From: Lachnospiraceae bacterium UBA1760
GTDB taxonomy: Bacteria > Bacillota > Clostridia > Lachnospirales > Lachnospiraceae
DNA: 39,509 bases
Assembly (NCBI GenBank): GCA_002314775.1
Contig: DCHE01000027.1
Span: 31,763 to 71,271 of the forward strand
Direction of reading: 5' to 3'
The translations under genes were made by a program, and so were the position numbers. Shown here one piece after another: positions 17,015 to 24,421 of this stretch. Position 1 is the stretch's first letter; every line of letters begins with the position of its first letter. A model generated the notes under the pieces. The model was not told where the DNA came from. It saw only the letters and a program-made list of their open reading frames with translations, and did no database searches.

Positions 17015-17899
17015 TTACTCTCTTAAGTACTTCTTTATCATTTTCTGCTCACGTCTTCTCTCAATATCACTTGCGTCAATCATTGGGATATAGATATAGT
17101 CAGCATTTTTATCAAAATCCGCTTCCTTAAGTTCATCAATTGAAAATACTCTGGATTTTGCTCTCAGAACATAGTAAACCATATTATACATTCTTTCCGC
17201 AGCGTTCTTATCATTTGAAATAATCTGAAGCTTTACCTTCTTATCGTGCCAGCAGTCTCTGGCCAGGTTATAGAATAACCATCTATCCGCCTCTGTAAAC
17301 TGGTACTCTTCGAGCGCTGTCTCTAGCTTCTTTGCACTGTCTGAAATGGAAAGCGCATCATAGTAGGTCATGATTTTACCGCTTCTCTCGTCATCCCTGT
17401 AAAATATTTTCATCAGCTCCTTTGCACTCTTCCGGTAGGTACTTGTGGGAAACACAATCTTTGAATTAAAAAGACGGTTGAGAGGATCTGCTTCATGTTT
17501 ACTTTTCATAGGATATCTGTATCTGAAGGCGCAAAGCATTTCCTTCTTAAGCATTTCTATATCGGCCTCAAAGCCCACATCCTCTGGCGAAAGCTTTGTG
17601 TTATATAGTGCATAAAAAAGAGGCTTGTCATAGATGTGACAGCCAATAAAATCATATTCCTCACCTACATCTATCACAGTATCAAAAGTGTAGAACGGGG
17701 TGATTGTGTAAACCGGGCCTGCAGAAATGAGATGACTGCATATATTTTTAACTCTTTCTCTGGACTGAATCGTGACATCCGAGTAGCCGAAGCTTCTTAG
17801 CTTTTTGGCTATCTCAGAGGTCTTTTCAGCAAGGCAGCTGTATAGATAAATCGAGTCAAAGCTCTGGGCGGCAAGATATTTTTCATCAATTTGTTTCAT
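17015..17899 (-). CDS. Unknown cassette protein, last gene of the ClpP/VirD4-like operon
   Basis: I do not recognise this 294-residue protein. It has no signal peptide or membrane helix. The N-terminal half is mixed alpha/beta with several aromatic residues (GPVYTITPFYTF, FIGCHIYDKPLFYALY). The C-terminal third holds charged helices and ends in a basic tail (ERRREQKMIKKYLRE). The segment KVKLQIISNDKNAAERMYNMVYYVL looks like a Rossmann-type beta-alpha unit. The ATG follows AAGGAG by 11 bases. A 9-base perfect stem-loop separates it from the upstream VirD4-like gene. A terminator follows. Its constant neighbours, if conserved elsewhere, would be the best clue to its role. Confidence 0.75.
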   Translation of the reverse strand: MKQIDEKYLAAQSFDSIYLYSCLAEKTSEIAKKLRSFGYSDVTIQSRERVKNICSHLISAGPVYTITPFYTFDTVIDVGEEYDFIGCHIYDKPLFYALYNTKLSPEDVGFEADIEMLKKEMLCAFRYRYPMKSKHEADPLNRLFNSKIVFPTSTYRKSAKELMKIFYRDDERSGKIMTYYDALSISDSAKKLETALEEYQFTEADRWLFYNLARDCWHDKKVKLQIISNDKNAAERMYNMVYYVLRAKSRVFSIDELKEADFDKNADYIYIPMIDASDIERRREQKMIKKYLRE

Positions 17900-17920
17900 T
17901 TCTATTCACACTCCTTTTCG

Positions 17921-17950
17921 GGCTCGCAAATACTTTGCACCTTGCGAGCC
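17921..17950 (-). other. Perfect stem-loop inside the ClpP/VirD4-like cassette
   Basis: GGCTCGCAA (17921-17929) pairs exactly with TTGCGAGCC (17942-17950) around a 12-base loop. It sits between the VirD4-like stop codon and the next gene's AAGGAG site. On the minus strand no T-run follows; on the plus strand it is followed by TTTTAT. It is more likely a partial attenuator, processing or stability element than a full terminator for this operon. Confidence 0.65.
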
Positions 17951-17970
17951 TTTTATAAACCGACTTAAGG

Positions 17971-19257
17971 TTATCCTGCAGCCTTTTCTGTGTTGTCAAT
18001 TTCTTCTACTCTTTTCGCACCTTCACCTAAGGTGCTGTATGGTATAACCTTGTCTATAAGCTTTGCTCTCTCGCCAAAGCTAATTAAGTAGGCCTTCTCC
18101 TTAGGCATTGTCTTGATTCTCTCGATGGTTTTTCCAGCCGCACTTGCAACATACGCCTGTGTGGTCTCGTTCATGCTTCCAAGGTAGAGAATATGCGCAC
18201 AGTTGTCGATAATAGTTGCCGCCTCAGAGACATTGTACATGCTGTCAAGCTGTTTCATACTCTGAAGGATAATACTTACGGAAATGTCTCTTGAACGAAT
18301 TACTGAGATGATTTTGTCAAAGTCAGGAATCTTGGCCGAAGATGCAAAATCATCAAGAATAATTCTGACAGGAACATTAAGGCGCCCCTCCTTGCTTCTG
18401 TCTGCATCAAGACAGAGCACCTGGAAGGCCTGAGCGTAAAGGAGGTTGATCATGCATTCAAAGGTTGACTCTGTGTCACTCTGATTTATGAATAAAACCG
18501 TCTTCTCCATACCAAGTAAGCTGATGTCAAGGACCTCTGTGTCAACTGCTCTTTCTCCCTTTTCAGGAGTCTCAGAGAAGATAAACTGTGCCTCTTGAAA
18601 TGAAAATCTTGAAAGGTCATCATTTACCATTCCAATAACCGAGCCAAACATCTTGTCTGCCTTGCTGTAGGAATTTATCTCCTTATACTTCTTCGCTGAA
18701 AATGTATCCTGATGGTCCACTATCCAGTCAAGGAAGAAATCCTCCTTCTCAATATCCTTAAAGTTTCTGGCAATGTCGGCAACAGTTACCAGATTCCTCT
18801 CCTTTTCTGGCTTTGTCTCAAGACAGTAGCCAATGCAAAATGCAATAAAATTCTGAGTGAGATTGTCCCAGAGAGGATCTCCGGCACTAATTCCCGCTGG
18901 ATGAATTGTTGTTGCTATGGTGAGAATGTCCTGCTCTCTGAAGCCGCCCCATTTTGTTCTTCTCACAAAGAGAAGCGGGTTATAAACCACTGAATTCTCC
19001 GGATTGATGAAGTCGAGAAGAAGAACGTTAAAACCTCTCTCAGTAAGCTCATCCTTAAACATTCTGTGGAGCTGATTCTTGGTGTCAGATACAATAAGAC
19101 TGTTCTCATTCATCTGAATGTTTGGTACCACGTAGCCTCCGGTCTTTCCAAGTCCGGTTGATGCAATGATAAGGTCGTTGTTGTTGAGACCTGTCTCTCT
19201 TGTGTCATTTGAAATAATAACATTTTTACCTAGTATTCTTGTTCCGTATTTTCTCAT
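17971..19257 (-). CDS. Soluble VirD4/TraG-type ATPase (coupling-protein family)
   Basis: This 428-residue protein belongs to the type IV secretion coupling-protein family. The start resembles that family's first strands, then comes Walker A, ASTGLGKTGG, near residue 32, and SDTKNQLHRMF (usually D-P-K-GE in relatives). Walker B reads IILDDFASSAKIPDF near residue 300. It is followed by the family's RSRDISVSIILQSMKQL sensor segment. True VirD4/TraG proteins begin with transmembrane helices. This one has none, so it should be cytoplasmic. No relaxase, mating-pair or integrase gene is nearby. It is preceded by a ClpP-like gene after only 30 bases. Either it is a remnant of a conjugative element, or a soluble hexameric motor used by this cassette. 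Confidence 0.88.
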   Translation of the reverse strand: MRKYGTRILGKNVIISNDTRETGLNNNDLIIASTGLGKTGGYVVPNIQMNENSLIVSDTKNQLHRMFKDELTERGFNVLLLDFINPENSVVYNPLLFVRRTKWGGFREQDILTIATTIHPAGISAGDPLWDNLTQNFIAFCIGYCLETKPEKERNLVTVADIARNFKDIEKEDFFLDWIVDHQDTFSAKKYKEINSYSKADKMFGSVIGMVNDDLSRFSFQEAQFIFSETPEKGERAVDTEVLDISLLGMEKTVLFINQSDTESTFECMINLLYAQAFQVLCLDADRSKEGRLNVPVRIILDDFASSAKIPDFDKIISVIRSRDISVSIILQSMKQLDSMYNVSEAATIIDNCAHILYLGSMNETTQAYVASAAGKTIERIKTMPKEKAYLISFGERAKLIDKVIPYSTLGEGAKRVEEIDNTEKAAG

Positions 19258-19287
19258 AAAATTTTCCTCTCCGGCATTAAATACCTG

Positions 19288-19887
19288 CTACATAACCTCT
19301 TTGATACTCTTTACAATATTTGATGCAAGACCAAACTCAATGGCCTCCTCAGCACTGAAAAATGTGTCGTACCTTGTTATCGCCATAACCTCATCAAGAG
19401 TCTTTCCGGTTCTCTCAGAGATTATAGACGCAAGCTTCTCGCCACACTTTCTAAGATTTTCGAGCTCTGGCTCCACATCAAAATACTTTCTGTGACCTAT
19501 GTCATGTCCACCTGAGAAGGATGGGTCATGAACCATAATTTTAGAATTTGGCAGAATATACCTTTTATCCTTATCACCCGCAAGATATATGATTGCTGCA
19601 ATTGAACCTGCAAGTCCTGTACAAACCACCCTGATTGGGCTTTCCATCATGCGAAGTGTGTCGTAAACTGCAAGTCCCGCTGACACTGAGCCACCGGGAC
19701 TGTTAATAAATAATGTTACTGGTGATGATGCATCATCTGTCTCTAAGTAAATAAGCTCCTTAATAAGCTCATTTGCGGAGTCGTCATTTATCTCTCCACA
19801 TACAAAGACTCTTCTTGATCCGAGGAATTCATCCTCAATCGCAATCTTCTCAATACCTCTTGCTGATTCGTGTAAAATATTTGCCAT
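19288..19887 (-). CDS. ClpP-like serine peptidase, divergent
   Basis: This 199-residue protein has the ClpP fold signature: NSPGGSVSAGLAVYDT, then the nucleophile Ser in GLAGSIAA, His in MVHDP and Asp in RYDTFFSAEEA. The catalytic triad is therefore present. It differs from housekeeping ClpP, which reads GMAASMGA at the Ser and MIHQP at the His, and the handle region is unusual. I infer a specialised paralogue rather than the main ClpP. Housekeeping ClpP works with ClpX or ClpC, which are not in this window. Here the partner on the same transcript is a VirD4-type ATPase. An AAGGAGG site precedes the ATG. Phage prohead-type ClpP proteases are an alternative relative, but no phage genes are present. 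Confidence 0.9.
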   Translation of the reverse strand: MANILHESARGIEKIAIEDEFLGSRRVFVCGEINDDSANELIKELIYLETDDASSPVTLFINSPGGSVSAGLAVYDTLRMMESPIRVVCTGLAGSIAAIIYLAGDKDKRYILPNSKIMVHDPSFSGGHDIGHRKYFDVEPELENLRKCGEKLASIISERTGKTLDEVMAITRYDTFFSAEEAIEFGLASNIVKSIKEVM

Positions 19888-19935
19888 ACTCTGTCCTCCT
19901 TATTTTAATTTTATTATTAAATGGCAAGGCAGCCT

Positions 19936-20457
19936 CTATGCTGCCTCATTTGACTCTTCATGCCACACGAGAATTCTGTTTCTCTTCCACTTGACTGCCT
20001 TTTCCTCGTGCTTCTTAGGTGCTTCAGTCTTCTGCCAGGTCTTGCCAGCATCAAGAGTGTATCTTGCCTGGATAAATGGCTTTCTGCTTCTGTATGTGCT
20101 CTCTAAAACGAGACCCATCTTTCCGCTACCAAAGCAAAGCTTAAAGCTAGGCTTTTCTGCTGTATTGCTTCTGACGATTCTTACAGTTACCTCCTCGTTC
20201 CACATCTCGCTTGGAACGAAGCCAGGCTTATTCTCGTCACCGATTAAAACCTTCTCCACATAGCTGATGCATGCGTTCTCCATACGGCACTGCTTCTCGT
20301 CGCCGAGTTCCTTATAGTTAATGTACATGTTGTCAATAATGAAGCGTGACTTACCGCTTAAGGTTGCCTTCTTGAAATAGCTTCCTGCCATCATATAAAG
20401 TGCATAATCAAATGCTGCCTGCATGTTTACTGAGCTTTTTACGTTATTATTCATCAT
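19936..20457 (-). CDS. Unknown protein, first gene of the ClpP/VirD4-like cassette
   Basis: I do not recognise this 173-residue protein. It is soluble by eye, with a helical N-terminal third (MQAAFDYALYMMAGSYFKK). A central beta-rich part follows with alternating hydrophobics (VTVRIVRSNTAEKPSFKLCF). The C-terminus is basic and Trp-containing (KTWQKTEAPKKHEEKAVKWK). AAGAGG precedes an ATG-ATG pair; I use the first. A 48-base gap without a terminator separates it from clpP-like, so they are probably co-transcribed. No clear promoter could be read upstream. It could be an adaptor or substrate for the peptidase, but this is speculation from position only. Confidence 0.75.
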   Translation of the reverse strand: MMNNNVKSSVNMQAAFDYALYMMAGSYFKKATLSGKSRFIIDNMYINYKELGDEKQCRMENACISYVEKVLIGDENKPGFVPSEMWNEEVTVRIVRSNTAEKPSFKLCFGSGKMGLVLESTYRSRKPFIQARYTLDAGKTWQKTEAPKKHEEKAVKWKRNRILVWHEESNEAA

Positions 20458-20962
20458 ATGAATTACCTCTTAAATCTTTCTGCTGGTAAACCCAGCTGCT
20501 AAATTAATCTTATTTTTGCGGTGACCAAAAAGAGTCACGTGAACGAGTAACTAATTTGCAAGTAACTATTTACAGAAGCTTTCTCCTCTTGGTGCGCTCA
20601 TGTCATGGCGACACTTCCCCGAGGGGGCGATACAAATATTCAGTTTTTGATTAACCTCCTTATTACTTTGTGAGTCGCAGTCATGACAACTCATGCGCAT
20701 AGTTATAGTGTGCTGCGCTCAAATAATCTCTCGGTTATTCAATTGGGATTTTAATGACTACTTTTTTGAAATGTGTTAGCCTGTCAATCTGACAACCTCT
20801 CATTTTGAATTTTGAAAATCTTTTGTAGAATTGTTTCGATGAACTTATAATAAGCCCATTTTGACTTATAAGATAGTAAACCTGTGGTTTAAAATAGACT
20901 TTTTTTGAGATTTTTTCAAAATATATCAAATTTTCACTCCGGGGTAGCCCTATTTATACATA
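20458..20962. other. 505-base region with no convincing gene
   Basis: On the minus strand this stretch holds AAGGAGG near 20650-20665 and AAGAGGAG near 20580-20590 with no ORF worth calling behind either. It also has a small CCCC/GGGG hairpin near 20615-20630, a GTGAC/GTCAC stem near 20521-20538 and a GCTGG/CCAGC stem near 20482-20496. A possible small gene (20735-20929) is listed separately. I could not match any riboswitch family. Orphan ribosome sites suggest decayed reading frames or an untranslated RNA leader for the cassette. Confidence 0.4.
20735..20929 (-). CDS. Possible small basic protein, doubtful
   Basis: A 64-codon frame begins with TTG, six bases after GGAGTG. The product is basic and aromatic-rich (KKVYFKPQVYYLISQNG...), without signal or membrane features. 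It lies in an otherwise empty AT-rich stretch, and I recognise no family. It could be a real small gene before the cassette, a remnant, or chance. The ribosome site is the only positive evidence. Confidence 0.22.
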   Translation of the reverse strand: MIYFEKISKKVYFKPQVYYLISQNGLIISSSKQFYKRFSKFKMRGCQIDRLTHFKKVVIKIPIE

Positions 20963-21013
20963 AAAAACGTCACACCATAGGCCTTGAAATAAGTCCTAAG
21001 GTGTGACGTTTTA
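20963..21013 (-). terminator. Terminator of the acylation operon (bidirectional)
   Basis: ACGTCACACC (20967-20976) pairs with GGTGTGACGT (21000-21009), flanked by A- and T-runs on both sides, so it can act in either direction. On the minus strand it ends the FkbH-like/ACP/MBOAT/AlgJ-like transcript 20 bases after the last stop. Confidence 0.9.
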
Positions 21014-21032
21014 TATGTGTCTGTAAACAGAA

Positions 21033-22475
21033 CTATTTTAAATTTTTCTTTTCTCCGAAGTAGGTGATTCCCTCCTGAACCATTACAAATGCAACAGTAT
21101 CCTTATCACCCTCAAGGGCATTTATACCTTCCTTCGTTATCTCAAAGGTATACGATTCACCTGCCTCTACAGTCGTACCAGTCTGCAAATATCCTCTAAG
21201 CGTCGTATCATGATCATCAATAAATACTGCAAGCTTAACGTAGTTTTTGCTCTCCCAGCAATCACTGCTTGTATTCTTGACAGTGACATAGACATTTTCA
21301 TCATCCTCTTTGATATCTGTAATCTGTGCCTGATAATCACTTAGGTATCTGAAGGTAAAGCTTGAGTTCTTGCCTGGTAATACATAGGTATATCTCTCAC
21401 CCATCTCATAAATTACTAAATCTGGCTGTAAATAATCAATAACATTCTCTAAGATGTCATAATTCCAGATATATGTGAACTCTGAAAATGATTCCGCGAA
21501 AAGATATGGCATATTCCAGTATCCGTAAAGTGAGTCTCCAAACATTACTACCTTTGGACCATCAGAGCTTTCATTTACAAAATGCATAAATATTCCGTTA
21601 AAGCCATCTCCCTGAAGGATGCCCTTAAGCTGGTTATATCTGTCACTCGTTTCATCCTCAGTAGCCTTTTGATCAGTTATCACGCTTCGCATGTACTTTT
21701 CCATTCCAAGGCTTCCTCTTACACCGATAAGCTTACTGAGATCACTCGAATACTCATCCTCCACGTAGGTAACCTCAGCCTTCTTTAATGAGTAGCCCGT
21801 ACTATTAAGCTGATCGATACATGCGCAATATGCAATATATGCACCCTCATGATTCCAGTGAGAGTCTGTCTTATAGTAATAGTCGCCCTGCTCCTTCGCA
21901 GCCATCATAGTTTGCCTTAGTGCAAGTGCAGGTACTTCTGTTTTTTCGTTTATTGCATTTGCGAGCTTCTCTGACGGTGTGATATCTAAGCTGTCAACTC
22001 CGAGTCCGGTATATTCTGGGTAAATTGATGCCTTGCTAGGTGGAAGAAACACCTGAAAATCTATACCCTTCTCCTCAAACTTCTCATTGATTGCATCCAT
22101 ACTCTCAGCAATAGAAGCAATTCCATTTTCATTAAGAGGATACTTGCCCCTTACAATGTCAAGGTTGAAGTCCATTGTATAGAAATAGTAACCATTTGTT
22201 CCTTTTCTAACCATATTTGATGGCATCAGATTAAATGCATTTAGCATTGTCATAGTTCTCAGCTTCATAAACTCTTCTCTGAAGCCAATGTTGTCATTTA
22301 AATAATCCTTAAGCTCTGTCTTATAATCCTCTGAAAGCTTCTTCGCTGTAGGACGACTCGCAAGAGTTCTCTGCTCAGTCTCTGACGTCCTGCCTCCGAC
22401 TCTGTCAATCTTCACAAGGGGAAGTAAAAGAATTAATGCTGCCAGGATAATAAATATAATATTTCTTATCTTCAT
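21033..22475 (-). CDS. DHHW/AlgJ-like exported protein (O-acetylation accessory)
   Basis: This 480-residue protein has an N-terminal signal anchor (IIFIILAALILLLPLV, about residues 5-20) and is otherwise extracytoplasmic. It contains the AlgJ/AlgX-type motif TDSHWNHEGAY near residue 205 (Asp-x-His-Trp) and FGDSLYG near 310, which supplies the Ser of an SGNH-like fold. In the alginate and related systems such proteins take the acyl group from, or finish the work of, an MBOAT acyltransferase outside the membrane. The C-terminal 100 residues form a beta-sandwich-like domain. GGAGAG precedes the ATG, 21 bases after the MBOAT stop. I infer the final acyl-transfer step onto a surface glycan or teichoic-type polymer; the acceptor is unknown. 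Confidence 0.87.
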   Translation of the reverse strand: MKIRNIIFIILAALILLLPLVKIDRVGGRTSETEQRTLASRPTAKKLSEDYKTELKDYLNDNIGFREEFMKLRTMTMLNAFNLMPSNMVRKGTNGYYFYTMDFNLDIVRGKYPLNENGIASIAESMDAINEKFEEKGIDFQVFLPPSKASIYPEYTGLGVDSLDITPSEKLANAINEKTEVPALALRQTMMAAKEQGDYYYKTDSHWNHEGAYIAYCACIDQLNSTGYSLKKAEVTYVEDEYSSDLSKLIGVRGSLGMEKYMRSVITDQKATEDETSDRYNQLKGILQGDGFNGIFMHFVNESSDGPKVVMFGDSLYGYWNMPYLFAESFSEFTYIWNYDILENVIDYLQPDLVIYEMGERYTYVLPGKNSSFTFRYLSDYQAQITDIKEDDENVYVTVKNTSSDCWESKNYVKLAVFIDDHDTTLRGYLQTGTTVEAGESYTFEITKEGINALEGDKDTVAFVMVQEGITYFGEKKNLK

Positions 22476-22496
22476 AATATTCTCTCCTTCCTTCTG

Positions 22497-23996
22497 TTAA
22501 AACTGGAAATAAATAAATGCGTTGTAGGTGTTACCTGCTGTAAATGCCATTGCAAGTACAAGTACTAAAAGAAGTGCGACCTTCTTAACAATGTCAAATG
22601 TAACAGGTGCCTTCTCACTAAACTTCTTAGTGAGTGGCTTGAACCAAGGAATTGAAAGTACAATTCCAAGTATAAGTACAATCACATAATTCATAATCCA
22701 GTATAAATCTTCTACATTTGTAAATGTATTGCCTGAAAGTCCAAGCATAGCCTTATAGTAGTCAAAGGCTGCTGCAACACTGTCAGCTCTGAAGACTGTC
22801 TGAAGAATCACAATTCCAATAAAGAAGTAAATGTGAGGACCGATGTGCTCCATAAAGAAATTAGTCTTAATCTCCTTACCCTGCTTTTTAAGCTCCTTCT
22901 GCTTCTTCTTCTTTTTCTCGTCTCTTATTCTCTCAGTCAGAATTAAAATACAGTTTAATATACCATGAAGAAGATACTTAAGCTCTGCACCATGCCAGCT
23001 ACCAATGATTATCCAGGAGATAATAAGAGCTGTGTAATCGCAGGTGCTCATCTTGTACTTCTTCTTGCCTGTCTTAGGGTTCTTCTTCTTAGACATAGAT
23101 CTGAGAATTGGTGTATATACATAGTGATTAAGCCAGGTACCCAGTGTGATATGCCATTTTTTCCAATACTTTGTGAAGGTCTTTGAGGCATATGGATAGT
23201 CAAAGTTTTCATTTAACTCAAAGCCAAATAATTTACCAAGACCCACTGCCATATCAGAGTAACCTGAGAAGTCAAAGTAAAGCTGAATCAGATATCCGAG
23301 TATTCCAAACCATGCAAATGATACCGAGAGATTGTTCATCTCAGTAAAGCCAAAGGCTCTGTCAACTGCAAGACCGATTGTATCGGAGATAATTACCTTC
23401 TTGCCAAAGCCTATGATAAATCTCTCAACACCCTCAGTAATCTGATTCAAATTAGGCTTTCTGTTATCAAGCTGAGCCTTGAACTCCTCCCAGCTCATAA
23501 TAGGTCCCGAAATCATTTTAGGGAAGAAGGTGATGAAAAGTGCAACGTTAAATATATTCTTCTCTGCCTTCGATGCGCCAAAGTAAACATCAAGTACGTA
23601 GGAAATAGCCGAGAAGGTAAAGAATGAAATTCCAAGAGGTAATATAAAATCCGGAAGATCAAAGCTTATTCCAGGTATTATCTTAAATACCGTTTCCATG
23701 ACACTTGTAAGATATTTGAAGGTAAACAGTAATCCTACATTGAATATTAACATGATAATGATAATAAACTTTGCAAGCTTCTTCTTCTCCTCGTACTTCT
23801 CCACAAGAAGTGCAAAAAGGTAGTTTAAGACTATACTACCGAGAAGTATCGGCATGGCCTTTGTGTCACCCCAGGCATAGAAGAAGAGTGATGCTAAAAG
23901 TAAAAAGAAATTACCAAGCTTCTCCTTTATAAGATAGTATCCAAAAAGAGTGGCTGGCAAAAATAACAGTAAAAACATAAATGATGAAAAAACCAT
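22497..23996 (-). CDS. MBOAT family membrane O-acyltransferase (AlgI/DltB-like)
   Basis: This 499-residue polytopic protein has about 10-12 hydrophobic segments and the MBOAT signature histidine in GSWHGAELKYLLHG near residue 330. A further family segment reads LIQLYFDFSGYSDMAVGLGKLFGF near residue 235. A long lysine-rich cytoplasmic loop (DEKKKKKQKELKKQGK) follows the active-site region. MBOATs of this group pass acyl groups across the membrane to an extracellular acceptor. It sits between an ACP gene (likely donor) and the DHHW/AlgJ-like gene (likely partner). The ATG follows GGAG by six bases. D-alanylation of teichoic acid by DltB is a related system, but no DltA, DltC-DltD pair is here, and the FkbH-like neighbour argues for another acyl group. 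Confidence 0.93.
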   Translation of the reverse strand: MVFSSFMFLLLFLPATLFGYYLIKEKLGNFFLLLASLFFYAWGDTKAMPILLGSIVLNYLFALLVEKYEEKKKLAKFIIIIMLIFNVGLLFTFKYLTSVMETVFKIIPGISFDLPDFILPLGISFFTFSAISYVLDVYFGASKAEKNIFNVALFITFFPKMISGPIMSWEEFKAQLDNRKPNLNQITEGVERFIIGFGKKVIISDTIGLAVDRAFGFTEMNNLSVSFAWFGILGYLIQLYFDFSGYSDMAVGLGKLFGFELNENFDYPYASKTFTKYWKKWHITLGTWLNHYVYTPILRSMSKKKNPKTGKKKYKMSTCDYTALIISWIIIGSWHGAELKYLLHGILNCILILTERIRDEKKKKKQKELKKQGKEIKTNFFMEHIGPHIYFFIGIVILQTVFRADSVAAAFDYYKAMLGLSGNTFTNVEDLYWIMNYVIVLILGIVLSIPWFKPLTKKFSEKAPVTFDIVKKVALLLVLVLAMAFTAGNTYNAFIYFQF

Positions 23997-24035
23997 ATTG
24001 TACTCCGTTATATTTACATTAATCTTATACGCAAA

Positions 24036-24072
24036 TTGATTACGACCACAGTAAATCCATAGTCGTAATCAA
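24036..24072 (-). other. Inverted repeat between ACP and MBOAT genes
   Basis: TTGATTACGAC (24036-24046) pairs perfectly with GTCGTAATCAA (24062-24072) around a 15-base loop. A second, smaller stem lies at 24101-24119 (GGCTA with TAGCC). Neither has a clear minus-strand T-run. They may partly attenuate or protect the mRNA so that the ACP is made in excess over the membrane proteins. Confidence 0.55.
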
Positions 24073-24137
24073 ATTACTTTCTTTATCCAACTTGTTCTAA
24101 GTGGCTATTATCTAGCCGCAAAATATACGTTTTTAGA

Positions 24138-24377
24138 TTAGCCAACTCTCTTAAGAATTGCGTCTGCAAGATCTCCAACATTCTTGAAATTGTTAATCTC
24201 ACCAAGCTTGAACTCAATGTCAAACTCGTCCTCAATTGTTGAAATAAGTGTAAGGTGAGCTAATGAATCCCATCCATCAACATCCTCTGCTGTTGTAGAA
24301 TCAGAAAGCGAAACCTCCTCATCAAATACGTCAGCGAATACTTCCTCAAGCTTTGCGAATACTTCTTCTCTTGTCAT
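24138..24377 (-). CDS. Acyl carrier protein
   Basis: This 79-residue, strongly acidic protein has the phosphopantetheine motif DGWDSLAHL near residue 36, with Ser as the attachment site. The overall helix pattern is that of ACP/PCP proteins. It is a dedicated carrier rather than the fatty-acid ACP, because it lies between an FkbH-like loading enzyme and an MBOAT acyltransferase. AAGGAG precedes the ATG. I infer that it carries the acyl group loaded by the upstream protein and presents it at the membrane. Confidence 0.95.
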   Translation of the reverse strand: MTREEVFAKLEEVFADVFDEEVSLSDSTTAEDVDGWDSLAHLTLISTIEDEFDIEFKLGEINNFKNVGDLADAILKRVG

Positions 24378-24421
24378 TTTTCATTCTCCTTAAATATATA
24401 TTTTGAAAAAATAATTATGTA

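Noticed and set aside
17971..19257. A ClpX-type IGF docking loop in the VirD4-like ATPase
   Set aside because: I read the sequence for I/L-G-F/L tripeptides in exposed loops and found no convincing one, so direct docking on ClpP is not supported by sequence.
17015..20457. The cassette as an integrated conjugative element
   Set aside because: Only the VirD4-type gene points that way. I found no relaxase, integrase, mating-channel genes, att-like repeats or tRNA junction within the window. It remains possible that it is a small remnant.
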